Positions 35,195 to 48,900 are shown, numbered from the stretch's first letter. The stretch is DNA of 64,000 nucleotides from Adiantum capillus-veneris (GCA_014529385.2 CM043968.1:24244513-24308512), one strand, 5' to 3'. Numbers and translations: made by a program. The notes: a model not told the origin generated them from the sequence alone.

Positions 35195-36920
35195 TCATCT
35201 CATATCTTTAATGTCTTCTTTTCTTGGTCTTTTGCTAGAATTTTTAGTATTCTCCGATTCATCAGAGGAGTTATGTTTCTTTTTGTTAGTTTCGGGTCTA
35301 GTGATCACCTTGACTGGAACAATAGGTTCACTTTTCGAAGAGCTACTAGGTATCACTTGGACTCCATTCACCACTGCTTTTCCCTTGTTTAATGGATTTT
35401 TTGGGCAGTCTTCAGGAAAGTGTACACCCTTCTTGCAACATTGTGTACAAAAAGCTTCAATTGGCTTAATGTTCTTGTCAGGGTTTGGGCATTCATTTTT
35501 TAAATGATAATCTGCACCACAATTATGGCAACTTTTAGTCTTTGGCTTAATCATGGGTCTTACCATTGGAGGTCTAACACCTTGATTAGCTACAAAGTAC
35601 ATCGGTGTAAGCTCTAGTGCTGCATGAAGTTCTTTGTTGAGGAATCCTTCTAGAAACAATGACACTAACCTTTGTTTTGTTAGTATTTCTAATTTTGGGC
35701 ATCTTGCAATGTATTGCTTCATCCTAGTTGCAGAATCCCTAACAGACTCACCTTGCTTCTATTTGAATCTATAGATTTGAGCTACCGTGTTATGTTTGAT
35801 CCCAATTTTGGAACACGCAGCTACAAATCCCTGAGCTAATGTATTTAAATGCATGATTTTCCTTGGTGGAATGTTTTGGAACCATGTCAAAGATTTTCCT
35901 TCTAAAGTCATTCCAAATCACTCAAATTGAGTATGAAATCAAATATGTATTCTTCTCTTAGCACTTGCTTGAAGCTAGCTAAGTGGTCATATGGATCCCC
36001 AGATCCAGTGTATTTTTTGACCCATTTTTGAAAATTATCTAGTATGACACGTCTATTTGGCTCAACCCCAAGTCTTCTAGCAGTTGGTTCTGTTTTGAGT
36101 TCTTCAAATCAATCTGTTGGAAATAGTGACTCGTGTAGCCCTCCATTGGCTCTAATGTCACTCAATTTTCTCCGTGATGAGGTAGGTTTGGGTTTTTGTG
36201 GAGTTCCTATCTTGGAATAGGATCATGTGCTTGCCCCAATATCCAATCTCGTATATAGTAGCCTTGGTATCTAGTTTGTCCTACCTCCTCAGGACTCATC
36301 ATAACAAAGTTCTTGTTATAAAAATACCTAAATAGGTAAGATGGTAGATTTGTTGAACCCTTGTCCTTGATCTTGAAGATATAGATGATCTTCATGGATG
36401 TTAACTACCTTGGTTTGGCATGAGAGGTCCATAAAAGATCCTTGATGTTCCTATCCTCCCAACAATAGACTGCAATCCTAGGATTATGAGTGCTAAGGCG
36501 TTTCAAAGGTTTTAGATCAACTTGATCATATTTCTCGAATTCTAAAGTCGGTGGACCTTCTTTTACTGCCATATCCAGAATTATTGTATTCACTTCTAAC
36601 CCCCATTTTTCTATCACATCAGGATTTTCAACTTTTATATATTGAGTCCCGTTTTTATCCATATTCATTTTTCCTTGTTTGTTTGCTTTTATTTCCTCTT
36701 CAAGCTCTATGTCATGGTCATCAATGTGATTCGCATACTCTTTATTAGGATCCAGGTAAACCTGAGCTCCATGGACATTAGTCTTATAAAAGGTGAGTAT
36801 GTGCTTATATCGCACTATTTTTCCAGTTCCTGATGACTGAGTCGAATAGGAAGACATTTTAGATGTTGAGTCAGAAATAAGTGTCTGGGACTTATTCAAA
36901 GATAGTGCCCAATTGATCAC
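35195..36920 (-). pseudogene. element C gag (fossil)
   Basis: The N-terminal part (36920-36405) is a mixed-charge frame with YKHILTFYKTNVHGAQVYLD. The C-terminal part (35722-35195) has the capsid-end motif RLVSLFLEGFLNKELHAALE, a zinc knuckle CHNCGADYHLKNEC, a second cysteine cluster CTQCCKKGVHFPEDC, and a Lys/Ser-rich tail. Gag packages the element RNA. The interval between them (36404-35723) is conserved but interrupted. Broken. Confidence 0.75.
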
Positions 36921-37057
36921 CTTGATTCACACTCTCTTCGGTGGATACCCTACTAGCGGTCTCTCCAAGTATGCCTTGGTTTGCTAATGTACAACCAGAT
37001 CTAAGGTTCATAGAGACTCGTTAAGCCCTGGATAGAGTACTTACCGGAGGATTGGAT
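36921..37057 (-). other. element C leader remnant
   Basis: Minus-strand sequence between the copia insertion and gag. No LTR sequence remains in it, so part of the C leader and LTR is missing beside the copia piece. Confidence 0.4.
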
Positions 37058-38802
37058 TGTTGTTACCATATACATGTGGTAGTGATGTGTGTGAACGCAC
37101 TAGGACCGTCGGGGCATTTTTTCCCTCTTTAGGAGGTTTTTTCCCCCGTGCATTGTATATACGCCCATCACTCTAGGGCTATCTATCTTTCCATTGCACA
37201 CTAAATAACACAATCTCTATTGTGTTCCTTGAGCTTCCTTCTTCTTCTCGAAGCTGTGTGTGTTTTTCTGCAAACCTAATTCCAACAATTAGTATCACAG
37301 CAGGTTGCATCCTCCCGAGCTTAGTCGCCAGCTGCTCTAGCACACGCATGCTCACTTTCTCTGATTTCAGTGAGCATTGGCAAGCGTTTGCAGGTCGACA
37401 AAAACTTCGGGAGTGCATGTAGAGCTTAGTCTGCTCAGATTTTTGATTCGGGCTCATTTTGGCCTTCGTTTCCACTACAGGCAATACTGCACAGGCTATT
37501 TTGTCATTTTGTACAGAATTTTTGTGAGTGTTGTTTTCTACATAACAAGTGCCTCATAGTCTTCTACGGTTTGTGCTATGTAGCATGTGTTGTTTTCGCT
37601 TCATTTCTCCTATTTTTGGGCAGTTTTCACATCAGGTGCAGCATTTACCATGGCTGACAACAACACAGATGTGTTCAAGATGTTTGTTGTTGAGGACAAG
37701 TTGGATGGGGACATCTACCCTATGTGGGCTTATATGATGCAACTTGTTCTTGTGTCAAAGGGAATCTAGAATATTGTGCAAGGCATTAATGTACGTCCTG
37801 GTTCTGAGGATGCAGGCGATGTTGAGGATGTTGCAGGTGTTGCTGCAAGGATTCCTGCTATTAGAGTTTTTTTGCCTACAACAGAACAATCTCAATGGGA
37901 TCTAAAGGATGCGCAGGCTCATGCATTGATTGTGTTGTCTGTGAAGCCTCACATTCATTCAGCAAAATATGCAAAACAGGCTTGGGATATTTTGGATGGT
38001 CTTTATGCAAGTCGCAATGAGGCTAAAATTGCTTTGCTGCGTAAAGAGCTGGAGTCAAAGATTATGCATGAGGAAGATGATATGGACACTTGCCTTGCTA
38101 GTGTCAAGGATATCAATGAGCAACTTATTTCTGCAAGTGAAGTTATTTCAGACAGGTCCCTTATGCAGACTGTTCTTGATGCCTTAACAGATTCTTACCA
38201 AACTTTTGCTAGTACTTGGAGACTTATGACCCAAGGAAATCCAGAAGTTCAAGTTTGATGCATTATGCACATTGCTGTTACAAGAGTCACTTTCCTGAAA
38301 AAATAAGACTAGACAGCGTGCAGTTGAACAGGCTTTTATTGCTTCGCAAAGAAAGGGTGGTAACAGCAATGCAGCCACTTCTTATGGTTCTCCTGCGAGT
38401 GGCAAAAATTCTGTTCCCAATGCTTCTGCTGGCAGCACTTTGTCTGGCAATTCTGGTGATAAGGGCAAAAAGAAGATGCGTTGCCATTATTGTAAAGATA
38501 ACGATCACTTGATCAAGCAGTGTCCTAAGTTGAAGGCCAAACAGGCTAAGAAGAAAGAGGGTGGTTCCACTGCAAATGCTGGATCCACTACAAATGCAGC
38601 CATTGTTGAGTCTTTTGTGAAAGGAGACTTTAATGTTGATGTTGATGCAGAATGGGCTTTTAGCGCAGAGTGCACTTACAGTCCTGCTGTCCATGATGCA
38701 TGCTTGTCAGTTGCTGCAGATTCACATGTGTGGTATTTCGACAGTGGTGCTACAAAGCACATTACCTCACATCGTGAATTGTTCACCTCTCTCGCATTGT
38801 AA
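37058..38802 (+). mobile_element. Ty1/copia element, 5' LTR plus gag and start of protease, truncated
   Basis: A 5' LTR of about 230 bp (TGTTGTTACC or TGTTACC to TTCCAACA at 37287) is followed at once by TTAGTATCACAGC, a good match to the initiator-Met tRNA primer site TGGTATCAGAGC. The plus strand then encodes gag (37650-38258: DKLDGDIYPMWAYMMQLVL, WDILDGLYASRNEAKIALLR), a zinc knuckle CHYCKDNDHLIKQC (38479-38520) and the protease start WYFDSGATKHIT (38733-38768). RT, integrase and the 3' LTR are absent. Broken in a few places. It lies in the 5' LTR/leader of element C. Confidence 0.85.
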
Positions 38803-39056
38803 GCTCACGTTGTGTATTTCTTATCCAAAAACTTAATAATAACTTTATAAAATTGGCTTTTATACCTTAGCGAAGGTTTCTTAGGTCAAAAACTAATCAT
38901 CTGGGAGCTCTAACTAAGGATAAATTGATACAATCTGGAAGCTTATACCTCCGGCTCATAGATTAAAATATCCACTCGTCAAATAAGAGTTACAATATTC
39001 TCAATTTATCAAAAGAATTAGCGTTTTTAAAATGATGGCTTAGATTGCTCCTAACA
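38803..39056 (-). repeat. element C 5' LTR, partial
   Basis: Reads on the minus strand from TGTTAGGAGCAATCTAAGCC at 39056, through CTATGAGCCGGAGG and AAGGTATAAAAGCC (TATA-like) to the copia junction. It resembles 53631-53880 more closely than the LTR of A. Just outside is AAGCA (39057-39061). Confidence 0.8.
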
Positions 39057-39588
39057 TGCTTCTAGCATCATTCTTCCTGGTTGCCTTAGCCTCTATCCAC
39101 TTGGTCAAATAGTTGAGCTTGAGTTCTATAAGTAGGTGGTTGTATTGGTCTGGCAAAATCTATGCCCCATTGCAAAAGCTCTAGCTCCCATCATTGGTCT
39201 TAAAGGCATGCTATCTACCCTTGTTGGCATTTTTTCTCGTTGGCATGCGTTACATCTTTGAACATATTCTTTGGCATCTGCAAAAAGTGTTGGCCACCAT
39301 ATGCCTGTCATTAAAATTGCTCTAGCGGTGGTTTCACTAGAAAAGTGACCTCCACCTAATCCAACATGTGCTTGTTCTAGAGTGGGTATATATTCATCTT
39401 CATTTTCACAGAGACGCAAATGTTGAACCTTTCCTCTCCATTAAAATTGGTTTCCAATAAGAGCATAGTCTCTTGCTTCAGTTTCAATAGCTCTTTGGCG
39501 GCGTTTACTCATATCCTCCGGAAATGTTATGCTACATAGTTACTCCACTTAGGAACGAGTGAGATTTGAAATAATGTCACATGAGGTA
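39057..39588 (-). pseudogene. slice of an older gypsy integrase (fossil host of element C)
   Basis: The minus strand encodes the zinc-binding region (RLCENEDEYIPTLEQAHVGL, GHFSSETTARAILMTGIWWP, then CNACQREKMPTRVDSMPLRP) and reaches the point where element C begins. Its downstream continuation in sequence terms is found on the plus strand at 54535, after another LTR. On its other side it abuts an LTR end at 39589. Broken. Confidence 0.75.
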
Positions 39589-39797
39589 TGTGGGATGGGT
39601 GTCTAACCTCACTCCTATCTTATTGCAAACATAGCGAGAACCATGAATAAATTGTCAATCCATGGGATGAAGCTGACTTGACTAATGCATAGAGGCTACA
39701 AGAGGTTGTCAAACTCTTGGAAAACAACAAACAACTCGCATCTAACTCAAACTACACTCAACTGACTGAAATCACCAAAAGCCAATCGCTCATCGAC
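39589..39797 (-). repeat. terminal 200 bp of a gypsy LTR
   Basis: Read on the minus strand it aligns with 54325-54534, the last part of the complete LTR (GTTGAGTGTAGTTTGAGTT...GTGAGGTTAGACACCCATCC) and ends in CCCACA. The upstream 690 bases are missing here. Together with 7015-7707 it adds up to one LTR length. Confidence 0.7.
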
Positions 39798-41075
39798 AAA
39801 CAAATCACCCTTCTCAAGATTGTGACAGGTGCACGATGACCACAAAAAAGTCTCTGCTATCTGATTGAGTCCCAGCAAGAATAATTTTGCATCGTTTCGT
39901 ACATAGTAGGTGGCGTTATCATCCCCCTTTACTTTGTCAAAGTACAACGTGTTTAAATCTGGGGGTTCCAATCCTTTGCGCTTATCACGGACACAAGCAA
40001 GCACATTGTTGAAGTGTACAATTACTACCAAATCTCTATGGACTGGGAAGCGAGACATTGGTTTGTAGCAAGGAAGCTGGTGATCAATGTGCTCTACCTC
40101 ATTAGTGGTCGGTGGGGGTTTTGAGCCAACCACACAAATTTTAACTACAGAGCACAAATGGATAGAAACTAAGAAAGAATACTTAAATTTATATTTCCGA
40201 GAAAAAAGATACAAAGCTGCAATCTAAAAAAGATAGCATGAAAAAAAGATACAAAGCTGCAAGATGCCAGTACTCTTTTTGGGGTCCTTGGAAAGCTCGT
40301 CCTCCACCTACTTCTTTCTCTTCTTCCGCATGTCCACCACTACAAATTGTAGGGTTGATTCCATTGCAAGATCCTCTCCCTTAGCTACACTGTCCTCCTT
40401 ATAGGCATCAGTACCTAGGCAGCATATTGTGACCAGAATGAGCACGATGACCATGATTCAGACATGGGAGGAGACAGATATACAAAACTGACATTACCTT
40501 GGTTGCCTGCAGACGGAGTTGTCTCCTTCAGAATGTCTCCATCAACACCCTCAACAATTTTCCCACCCTCAAAGTTCTTGTACTTCAGCAGCATGATGTC
40601 AAGGTCAAAGACCTTGTCCACATCGTGCATGGACGATGTGGAAGCTTCTTTCTTAGCCATTGGCTCAGCTGAACCAATGCACACAATTAGTCTCCACAAC
40701 AGATTAGCATAAGTTCTGTTGTTTAAAATGACCAACCTACCTTTGAGCTCCTCATAAGAATTCCCAAGTGCCCATCTTGCTATATGGGGTATCTCCCATT
40801 TACCGTTTGGTACAACACACTTAGCATCAGCCGGACTGACCATTGAAAAGCAGAATGGATGGTAAAAGACACCAGCCACATATTTTCCTGACAGTTCTTG
40901 GCCACACGCCACACAATTTCTAGACAATAAAGCAGTGTCCACACTAAATTTAGACTTGGAAGGTGGAGTGGGCACTAGAAGGGCCTTGCCCTCTCTTTTC
41001 ATGAACTTGCTAGACCTCGTCATGCAGAGGCCCGCCTTCCAAACTTACCAAGCTCCCTGTCCATTTCCTGAACTA
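39798..41075 (-). pseudogene. gene U1, 3' coding part
   Basis: Two minus-strand open stretches. The first (41023-40415) has CVACGQELSGKYVAGVFYHP, a two-Cys/His cluster that could bind metal, then PNGKWEIPHIARWALGNSYE and DVDKVFDLDIMLLKYKNFEG. The second (40214 to about 39798) has LPCYKPMSRFPVHRDLVVIV, YFDKVKGDDNATYYVRNDAK and FLWSSCTCHNLEKG. The YFDKV-G-D-TY stretch recalls YFYDKVNGQDDTYVLL in gene U, which may be chance or distant relationship. Intron sequence probably lies around 40215-40430. The product is unknown. The final coding stretch runs into the LTR fragment, so the natural 3' end is lost here. Confidence 0.4.
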
Positions 41076-41139
41076 TTTTTTGTATAAAATGAAAAACAAA
41101 GGAAGATTATTGCACAACCAACCATGATGGGGGACATGC

Positions 41140-42165
41140 AAGCTAGCAACAGGTACTTGCAAGCACCTTAGAGCACTTCCTGGAACATTCACGTACTTGT
41201 AGACACTTGCAAGTGCCTACAAGTTCTCTATCTGTCCACTTGCAGCACTTTGAAAGGCACTTGCTAGCACTTGGAAGCTCTTTTTAGCACTTTGAAGCAC
41301 TTTCAACCACTTGCAAACTCCTGAAAATGCTTGCAGGGTCTTAAAAGTGGCTAAAAGTGATTTAAAGTGCTTAAAAGTGCTCTAAAGTGATTGCAAAATA
41401 AACTTTTAAGCACTTTGAAAGCATTTGAAGCAAATTTAAGCACTTTAAGGCACCTTCAAGCACTTGTAGGACTTTGCAAGTGGTTGAAAGTGCTTCAAAG
41501 TGCTTTAATGTGCGTGCGGGTGGTTCAAAGTGCTTGCAAGTGCATAAAAGTTAGGCACTTTTTAGCACTTGCAGGCATTTGTAGGTGTTTAAAAGTGCTT
41601 GGAAGTGCTTGCAGGTGCTCAATCTGTCCACTTGCAGCACTTTGAAAGGCACTTGTTAGCACTTGGAAGCTCTTTTTAACACTTTGAAGCACTTTCAACC
41701 ACCTGCAAACTCCTGCAAGTGCTTGCAGGGTCTTAAAAGTGGTTAAAAGTGCTTTGAATTGATTGTTTGCAAAAAGCACTTTTAAGCATTTTGAAGCAAT
41801 TTTAACCACTTTGAAGCACCTTCAAGCACTTGCAAGAGTTTGCGAGTGACTGAAAGTTCTTCAAAGTGCTTTAATGTGTCTGTAGGTGGTTCAAAGTGCT
41901 TGCAAGTGCATAAAAGTTAGGCACTTGCATGCATTTGTAGGTGTTTAAAAGTTCTTGGAAGTGCTTGCAGGTGATTAAAAGTGTTTCCAAGTGCCAAATA
42001 GTCAATCATTTTTTAGCACTTTTAACCACTTTTATGCACCTGAGCACTTGTAGGCATTTCTAGGTGTTTGCATGTGCTTAAATGAGCCTGTAGGTGGATG
42101 AAAGTGCTTGCAAGTGCTTAAAGGGAGAGCACTCTCAACCACTTTTAGCACTTTATACACTTTAA
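41140..42165. repeat. gene U1 intron filled with AGCACTT/AAGTGCTT array
   Basis: Donor CCAT|GTAGGT at 42190 and a likely acceptor near 41075 (ATACAAAAAATAG) bracket about 1.1 kb. Nearly all of it is a degenerate array with cores AAGTGCTTGCAAGTG and AGCACTTTGAAGC, including a duplicated 360-bp block (41230-41480 against 41620-41880). It matches the gene U intron in size, position and unit. Confidence 0.8.
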
Positions 42166-42190
42166 AGACAAAGAAGACTGGAGTACCTAC

Positions 42191-43347
42191 ATGGCTGACA
42201 CCTCCCCCTTCATCCTTGCAGCATCATTGTATCCAAAGGACTTGGAGAGTACCCTGGTAAGAGCTCCGATTTTAGGATTCTTTTTGGCAATCACAGCTGC
42301 ATTTTCTCTTGGAGAGGCTTTCAATTTCTCCACCTCCTCTCTAAGGCTCTCCACCTTTGCAGTGATGGGTGCACAAGCTGATGAGGTACCTTCATTGTGC
42401 AACCATTAGTCCTGCTTTGCAACCAGGACTGTCTTTGCAGTCCTCACCTTCTCTTCTGCCTTCACTGCGTGCTGCTCAAGGTCATCGGAAAGATTATCCA
42501 CCCATGTTGTGGAGAGGGGCTGAGAGGTTGTCCACACATGTTGTAGAGGGAGGCTAGGCGTCACAACCGTCCACAACATTCTCTATCAATCCTTCAAATA
42601 TGGGGGCTCCCTTCACGCCATAATCGGACATGAACTTCTGTATTTTCCGATTGAGCCCCCCTTTCTGGCTCTTGACATTCTCTAATACTTGATCCCCAAC
42701 CAAAGCCCATGCAATCTTATGGTTGTCGGGGTCGGCTTTGGAATCATCATAGTATTCATATGCAAACCCCCTCGCAAACCTCGCCATGAGCTCGCCATTG
42801 GAGGGGGAAACCTGGTAGACCTTTTGATACAAAAGCCTGCGTGCATCATAAAGATGGTCATGCACGTGGTGGAGGAAGATCTTAGTCTTCTTCTTCTCTA
42901 GCACCTTGAACACTATTGACCACTGTTTAGGTGGCAGGTCCTTGTCTCTTAAATCCTTGAGCAGCTTGCCCTCCATGGTCAGTCCATATTCCTCATGCAA
43001 ATGCAATGCAGAATAGAAAAACCTGGAAAGTGGTCGGATACTCCACCGATGCTGCAAGCAAAGCCATGGAGAAAAATGATTTGCAGTCAATTTTGAAAAT
43101 AGTATTTTTTGCCATGCATTGCCATGAGGCGCATACACGAACAAAACACAATGTAGAACTCACCTTTTCGAGCATATTTTTCAGATGACAACATGCATTT
43201 GGAGAGATAAGTTTCAAAAACTATGTATGTTGCTAGGGTCTACAATGCCGTGTTGGTTGCAGGGGCTGCTCTGTCGTGGTGGTTGTTGAAGGAGTGTGTT
43301 GTTTTGCATGTGTTGCAAGGGTCTACTATGTGGTGGTTGTTGCGGGG
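42191..43347 (-). pseudogene. gene U1, central coding part
   Basis: Minus-strand frames at 43347-43215 (Asn/His/Pro-rich, CNNHHIVDP-type), 43144-42554 (HLHEEYGLTMEGKLLKDLRD, KIFLHHVHDHLYDARRLLYQ, ELMARFARGFAYEYYDDSKA, KFMSDYGVKGAPIFEGLIEN) and 42530-42191, a coiled coil (AKVESLREEVEKLKASPREN) ending at the splice donor. The 196-codon block is well formed and compositionally normal for a protein, but I do not recognise it. A stop near 42408 suggests decay. Element G is inserted just upstream at 43348. Confidence 0.45.
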
Positions 43348-43939
43348 TGTGCGCGTATGTCGCACGTGTCAATGCAAGGAACTTGTCGATACACCGCGTG
43401 CGAGCCACAAATGGCTCCAAGCACACAACAAGCCTAAACTAGTAAGCTCAAAGATGACGATGGTGTGTCACTCACCACTCTACGCTTGCTTCGTGGAGGA
43501 TTTCTCGCCGCAAAGAAGAGGGAGACGCCGCTACGCCGTGCTCAACCGGCTCGCCGCCATCGTTCCGCCACAATGCTCGATCGCGATCGTCGCACACACA
43601 CACACTCTCTCTCTCTCTCTCACGCATACACACACACACACAAGGAGATGAAGAAGAAGAAGATGGAGATGAAGCAAGAGCACTCTTCAATTGCACAAAT
43701 GAGAGAATGAGTGAATTTTAGGTTTAGTCGACTTTTATATGAGCTCATCCCATTCACACTTGGGCACCCATGCTTAGCCAACTAATCCCTTGAATGTTCT
43801 AGTTAGAGTGTGCCTCTCATTGGCGATCACTCTTACCCTTTCCTTATTGGACCGACAAGCCCGATACCTGACTCTACCAAGTGAATAATACGTCGTCCAT
43901 CGTAGGTGATATGGTGTTCGTGAGCCGTGAGGGTTAACA
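43348..43939 (-). repeat. element G 3' LTR
   Basis: TGTGCGCG to GGTTAACA in plus orientation, 592 bp. The reverse strand carries CATATAAAAG as a TATA candidate (near 43735). A short CT/AC microsatellite lies at 43597-43642, about 14 bp of AC against about 60 bp in the other LTR. Confidence 0.92.
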
Positions 43940-45982
43940 TGCGCCCCTTCCTGATGTAGATTCCGTCCTCGGAAGCTATTGAGTTAAAGCTCGTTTGCGA
44001 GGTGGAAGAGCATTTGAGATGAATGTCCTTAGCCTCCTTCAGTCACTGTAAAATCAAACAACATTGGCACAGTAATTGCATTCTCATAAGCAATTAAAAA
44101 GCATATGCAATTGTAGGCAGACAATGTGATTGGTAACATAATTTTAAACCATTTGCCATCAATAAAGATTAAATTGCAATATAATCAAATACATAAACAG
44201 ATGTAAAGGTAAAAAATTAAACAAGTCTGGGGTCGCTAATTTAACGGTCGAAAGGCACTAGAGATCGACTATTAATACCATGGGTAAGCTTCTTAATTTT
44301 CTCTGGTCTATTAAGTTGTTTAATCGCGAGAGCCAAGTATTTCATGTTCAAGGGCTGACTAGAGGCTATACCTAGAAGACCTTGTAGTTAAGCTACGATA
44401 AAAGGAATTTCTCATGAAATCATCGCCTAACTGATTACCTTTTCTTTGACCCCCCAAAGTCTTTTCACAGTGATTCAATTTTGATGTGTGTGCTTATTTT
44501 GTATGCCTTGGGTTTTTTGCTTTTCAAGGAAAAGCGCCCACACTGGGAACCTCTAGGGCTCTAGTATCATAGGCGATACATGTGAGTGAAGTACCAAATC
44601 AAGCTGAGATTTCTCTTTCAGTTTAAGATTTTACGTTGTGGCACTTTGAGTTTTTGTTTATTCGTTTTCAGCATTTTAATTTTATAACTTTGGGGGGTCA
44701 TATGACATTGTTACACCTCCCAAGGCTCATCACACTAGTAAACTCCCTTTATAATACTTAAGCTAAAGGTCAATAGGGACTAAGCCCACTAGAAAGCCCT
44801 AGTACATTTCACACAATGCTGCCTAAATCGGATTAAGAACCTAAGTAACCATTGATTATTAGGAAGGCATTCCCCATGGTATTAAGAAAAGATCTGTAAC
44901 ACCTAACTTGGTCAAACCAGCTTAGTCAGACTGTTTGATTTTTAAATCTAGACAAGTGATTACGACAAAAAATTACATTGAATTTAATGTTTGGTACTAA
45001 GCAAATGCGCTGAATATTATGCTACCAATCACAATCAAAGCAGACAAACATGGATGCCAAAAAAAGGGGGAATGCTAATGGATAAGAAACATCTGTTTGC
45101 GTTGATAATTGCACTTGATTTGAAGAGTGAGTCGAGATAAAGATTCCATGAAGGTTCAAATCCTAACAATAGCAACACGCTCCTGTACACACTAGGAAAC
45201 ACAAAGAATATCTGTAGGAGGCACATCAGCTGGAAAAGGTACCAACACTATTTGAACACAACAAAAAACATAAGGAACCCTAAACTAATTATTTGCACTC
45301 CCCCTAGAGAGTCAAGGGAATAGGATATTGTAGAGATTGGGGGGAAACCCTAAGGCTAAACCCCTATCCTCGTCGTCGAGATAAACAAAGTCATCATCCA
45401 TGAGACCATATGTGCCATCTGTGTAGTCATGTAAATCTTCTTCTTCATCACAGGTACCCATGGTTACTAAGAAGGTCACTAGACGCCTATAGTCATCTTG
45501 GTCAAAAGGGTAGGCTTGTGAAATGGGAGAAACGCTCTCTACTAAGTATGGATCAGTTGTGGTCAAGAGACCTATCAACCACTCTTAACTCCTCAAAATT
45601 CCTCTCACATGCTAGCGTACCTACCAAATCCCATTCACATGCAAGCACCAGAAAGACCATATGAAACATTTGTGAAAAGTAACGAGGGTACCTCTCACCC
45701 AAGGCAGGAGTGGATGACTCTAGCGTACTAGCCATATCTGTACATGCAAATAGATGATGGTCAGAGTGCAAATATTACAAGGGTCGTGTTCTTGTGCATA
45801 ATGTGTTTTTATGATTTTGTATTATGGCTCTTGCTCTTTTACTTTTTTATCTTGTTTTTGTGAGTATAAGGCTTTATATATACATTCCCTAAGATTGGAG
45901 ATTAAGAATTCAGGGAGAAAGGTTGAGAGGGGAGTGAGTGAATGATGACTATCAGCAAACACTCTCCCCTTCCTTGGGTAGA
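43940..45982 (-). other. element G 3' untranslated region
   Basis: About 2 kb after the main frame with no RT, integrase or other known domain. Two short acidic frames (45771-45553 and 45578-45312, the second with CDEEEDLHDYTDGTYGLMDD) overlap near its start and may be a C-terminal extension or a small accessory frame. 44000-45300 shows nothing recognisable. Confidence 0.5.
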
Positions 45983-48900
45983 TTATACAGTTTGAAATGA
46001 TGTCATCACCCTTTGAAACCAGTTGTTCCAAGTTGTTATAGGTGAAGGCTTTAACCAATAGTTTTCGATCGCCCTATGCGTTTCATCTAGTTGCAAGGTT
46101 GGTAAGGTACTCTCCCATGATTTTATTTGAAACATTGTTGTAGGTGGTGAACTTACAACGGGAGGTGCAAACTCTTTCTTGCTTGTATGGATATGTACAA
46201 TGGTAGGTGGAGGTTGTGCCAAAGCTTCTATTTCCATATAGGAACTACATGAAGAGCAAGAAGCTTCATTTGATTTCCCTGTTCCTGAGCTAGGTGGAAC
46301 AAATCGTTCTTTCTTTGGTACCCAAACTAGCTCTGGAGCGGGTGTGTCGCATTCTATGATTTTTTCTTTTCTGCGATCTTCGATTTGTTTTGGAGCCACA
46401 AGATTGAGCTCACATGGATCCAGTGACAAGTAAGAGCACAATTTACATTTTGGCGCCCAGATTTGATCATTTCCTTCATAGTAGCCTTGGGCTTCCAATA
46501 GTCGTTTAGGAATCCAACGCCACATTTTCTTACATTTCTTGGAGCGAGTGGGACATTTCTTACAAGGCTTTTGTTTTTTAGCACTAGCTATGGTCGCTAA
46601 AGAAGCTTTAGGGACCCACTTGTATGTTTTCTTCATTACATTAGGATGAATCTTGTCAGAAGCTATATGCATTGCTTGGAGCATATTTAAGCGTACGAGT
46701 GGTGGCATTTCATCCCCCTCAGGTGTTAACCACGTCGTCCCCCTATTCCCCCAAGTGTCTATGGTTGCTGCTAGGTGGACCCAATCCACATTGTCCGACT
46801 CAGTCATCCCAGGTAGTACATCCATATAAGGAGAATCTTCCCCAACATCAGTGTTCTCTTTACACGTGTAACAATACTGCAATGGGGCCGATTGAACTGT
46901 TGTGTCAGATCTATGATCAATTATAAACCTGTTTACTAGGGGATGTGCTCGACCTGTCACAAGATCCACTCGAATGACAGAATCTTGGAACTGCAAGTAG
47001 ACATGGTTTTTAGACCAGTCATGCACCATTTTTGCTTCCCTCATGAAAGGACGTCCTAAGATCATTTCCGATGTCATAGTGTTTTTGGAGAAATCCATAA
47101 CAATGAAGGTAATCCTTATTTTATGTCCAAAGACCTTGATCTTGAGATCTTCTAGCATCCCAATAGGTTTAACAATAGACCCATTGGCCATTTTCACTAC
47201 TATGGTTGTGGTTGCAAGGTGAGGTCTTCCCATAGTTTCGCAGCAATTTTTAGTCACAATGCTAACCCCAACACCACCATCAAGGATTCCCTTCACAGTT
47301 AATCCCTTAGCAATGATTGGTATGGTCGCATTGGATTCATCACCCTCAAAGTATTGTCCCAACTTGTTAACAGGTATTTCTATAACAAGGTTCTCGTCTA
47401 GGTTGGGTTGTGGATCTAAGTGTTCCTCCTCTATTGGCATCCCCCCAGCTCCATCCATCTGTGCAAATTGTGGTAGCCCAAACTTTAGTTCTCCATTGAG
47501 GAAGGCTCGAAGAGCTGAGACTAGATCAGGGTCTTTATATAGTTTGGGCATGATGGTGGTTGTAACTTTTGAAGACATGAAATCCATCAATTTGGCAATG
47601 TTTAACAACACCTTTTGGACTTGAGTCCCTTGACGTGGGGAAGATGGGATCTCCATTTCTTCGATAGGATCAAGTAGTCTCTCTGTAAACATTCTTTCCA
47701 TCAAGAAGTGAGTATGCCCACATTCCCATGACTTTAAGTCACTTTCTTCTTGGATGACACTAGGTATGGCTAAGGGTCTATGGTCTTGGTGAGGTTGTTG
47801 TTGCGTAGGGAACACGGTGTCTGTAATCTGGATCTTCCTAGGTGCTGGTTCTAGATCCCTTTGGGTATCTTCTACCAAACTCCTTAATTGCTTGACTCGC
47901 TCAATCTCCTCTGTAAGGTTTGGATAAGTTCCTATCTTCTTCTTGGATCCTGGCCATTGTGGCTCATGAAGATCTTCCTTGTTGGTTTCTATCTTAGTGG
48001 TCGTTTTGGTCTGCGTGGTTTCTCCCGAATAAGAATCCTCTTCAGCGTCATTCATATATACGGGGTCGTCACCAGTCCCTGTGTTGGTCTTTGAACTGGG
48101 GTTTGACTTCGCTGATTTTTGCGATCTCTTTCTTCGTGTTTTCTTCTTCTTCTGAGATTGGGCAATTGATGCCGTGTCTCTTTCCTCAAGGATATAGTTT
48201 TGTTTTTGGAGCATCGATCGTGTGAGTACGTTTACTGGTACCACATGTGTACTTTGTGATGGCTCCTCGGTAACTTCAATCAAGTTTAATGGCGTGATCT
48301 TCGGTGCATTTGTATTATTTTGACATTGGGCAATCAAATGATCTATGCCACATTGATTACACATGAGTATCGGCATTGTAGACGTGCTCGCTTGATTGGT
48401 TTGCATTAGTGTGGCGTTCTTTTGTAGCCTAATAGGACACTCGGCTACACGATGTGGACCTCCACACTCATAGCATTGAAGAGGTGGTCTCTTAGCAATG
48501 TATTTGATATTTTGGCCTCTTGCTGCAGGAGAAGCTACTTGATATACAGGTTTGACTTGTCCCCAATAGTCCTCCATGTAGTATTGTGGACTTTCTTCAA
48601 GCACATCCATCCCATAGGCAAAATTAGGATCTATATCTTCCTCAGAGCCTTCCAAACAAGAAATAGATGACTCATAACCCACTTGATTCACAGAAGTGAT
48701 TCTCGGATGTGGTGGTTGCGGTCCTAGCACTGGAGGTGGTAAAGGTGTTGTTTGAATAACATTTTGGGCCCTAGGGACCATGTGTTGTGCTGTTTGTTCA
48801 AGAGGTGGGGCCGGCGTCAATGCAGGCACTCGAGGTGTGTCTGTCCATGCTAAGGTTGGTCTATTGGCCATCGCGCGCTTAAATACTATGCAATCCTTAG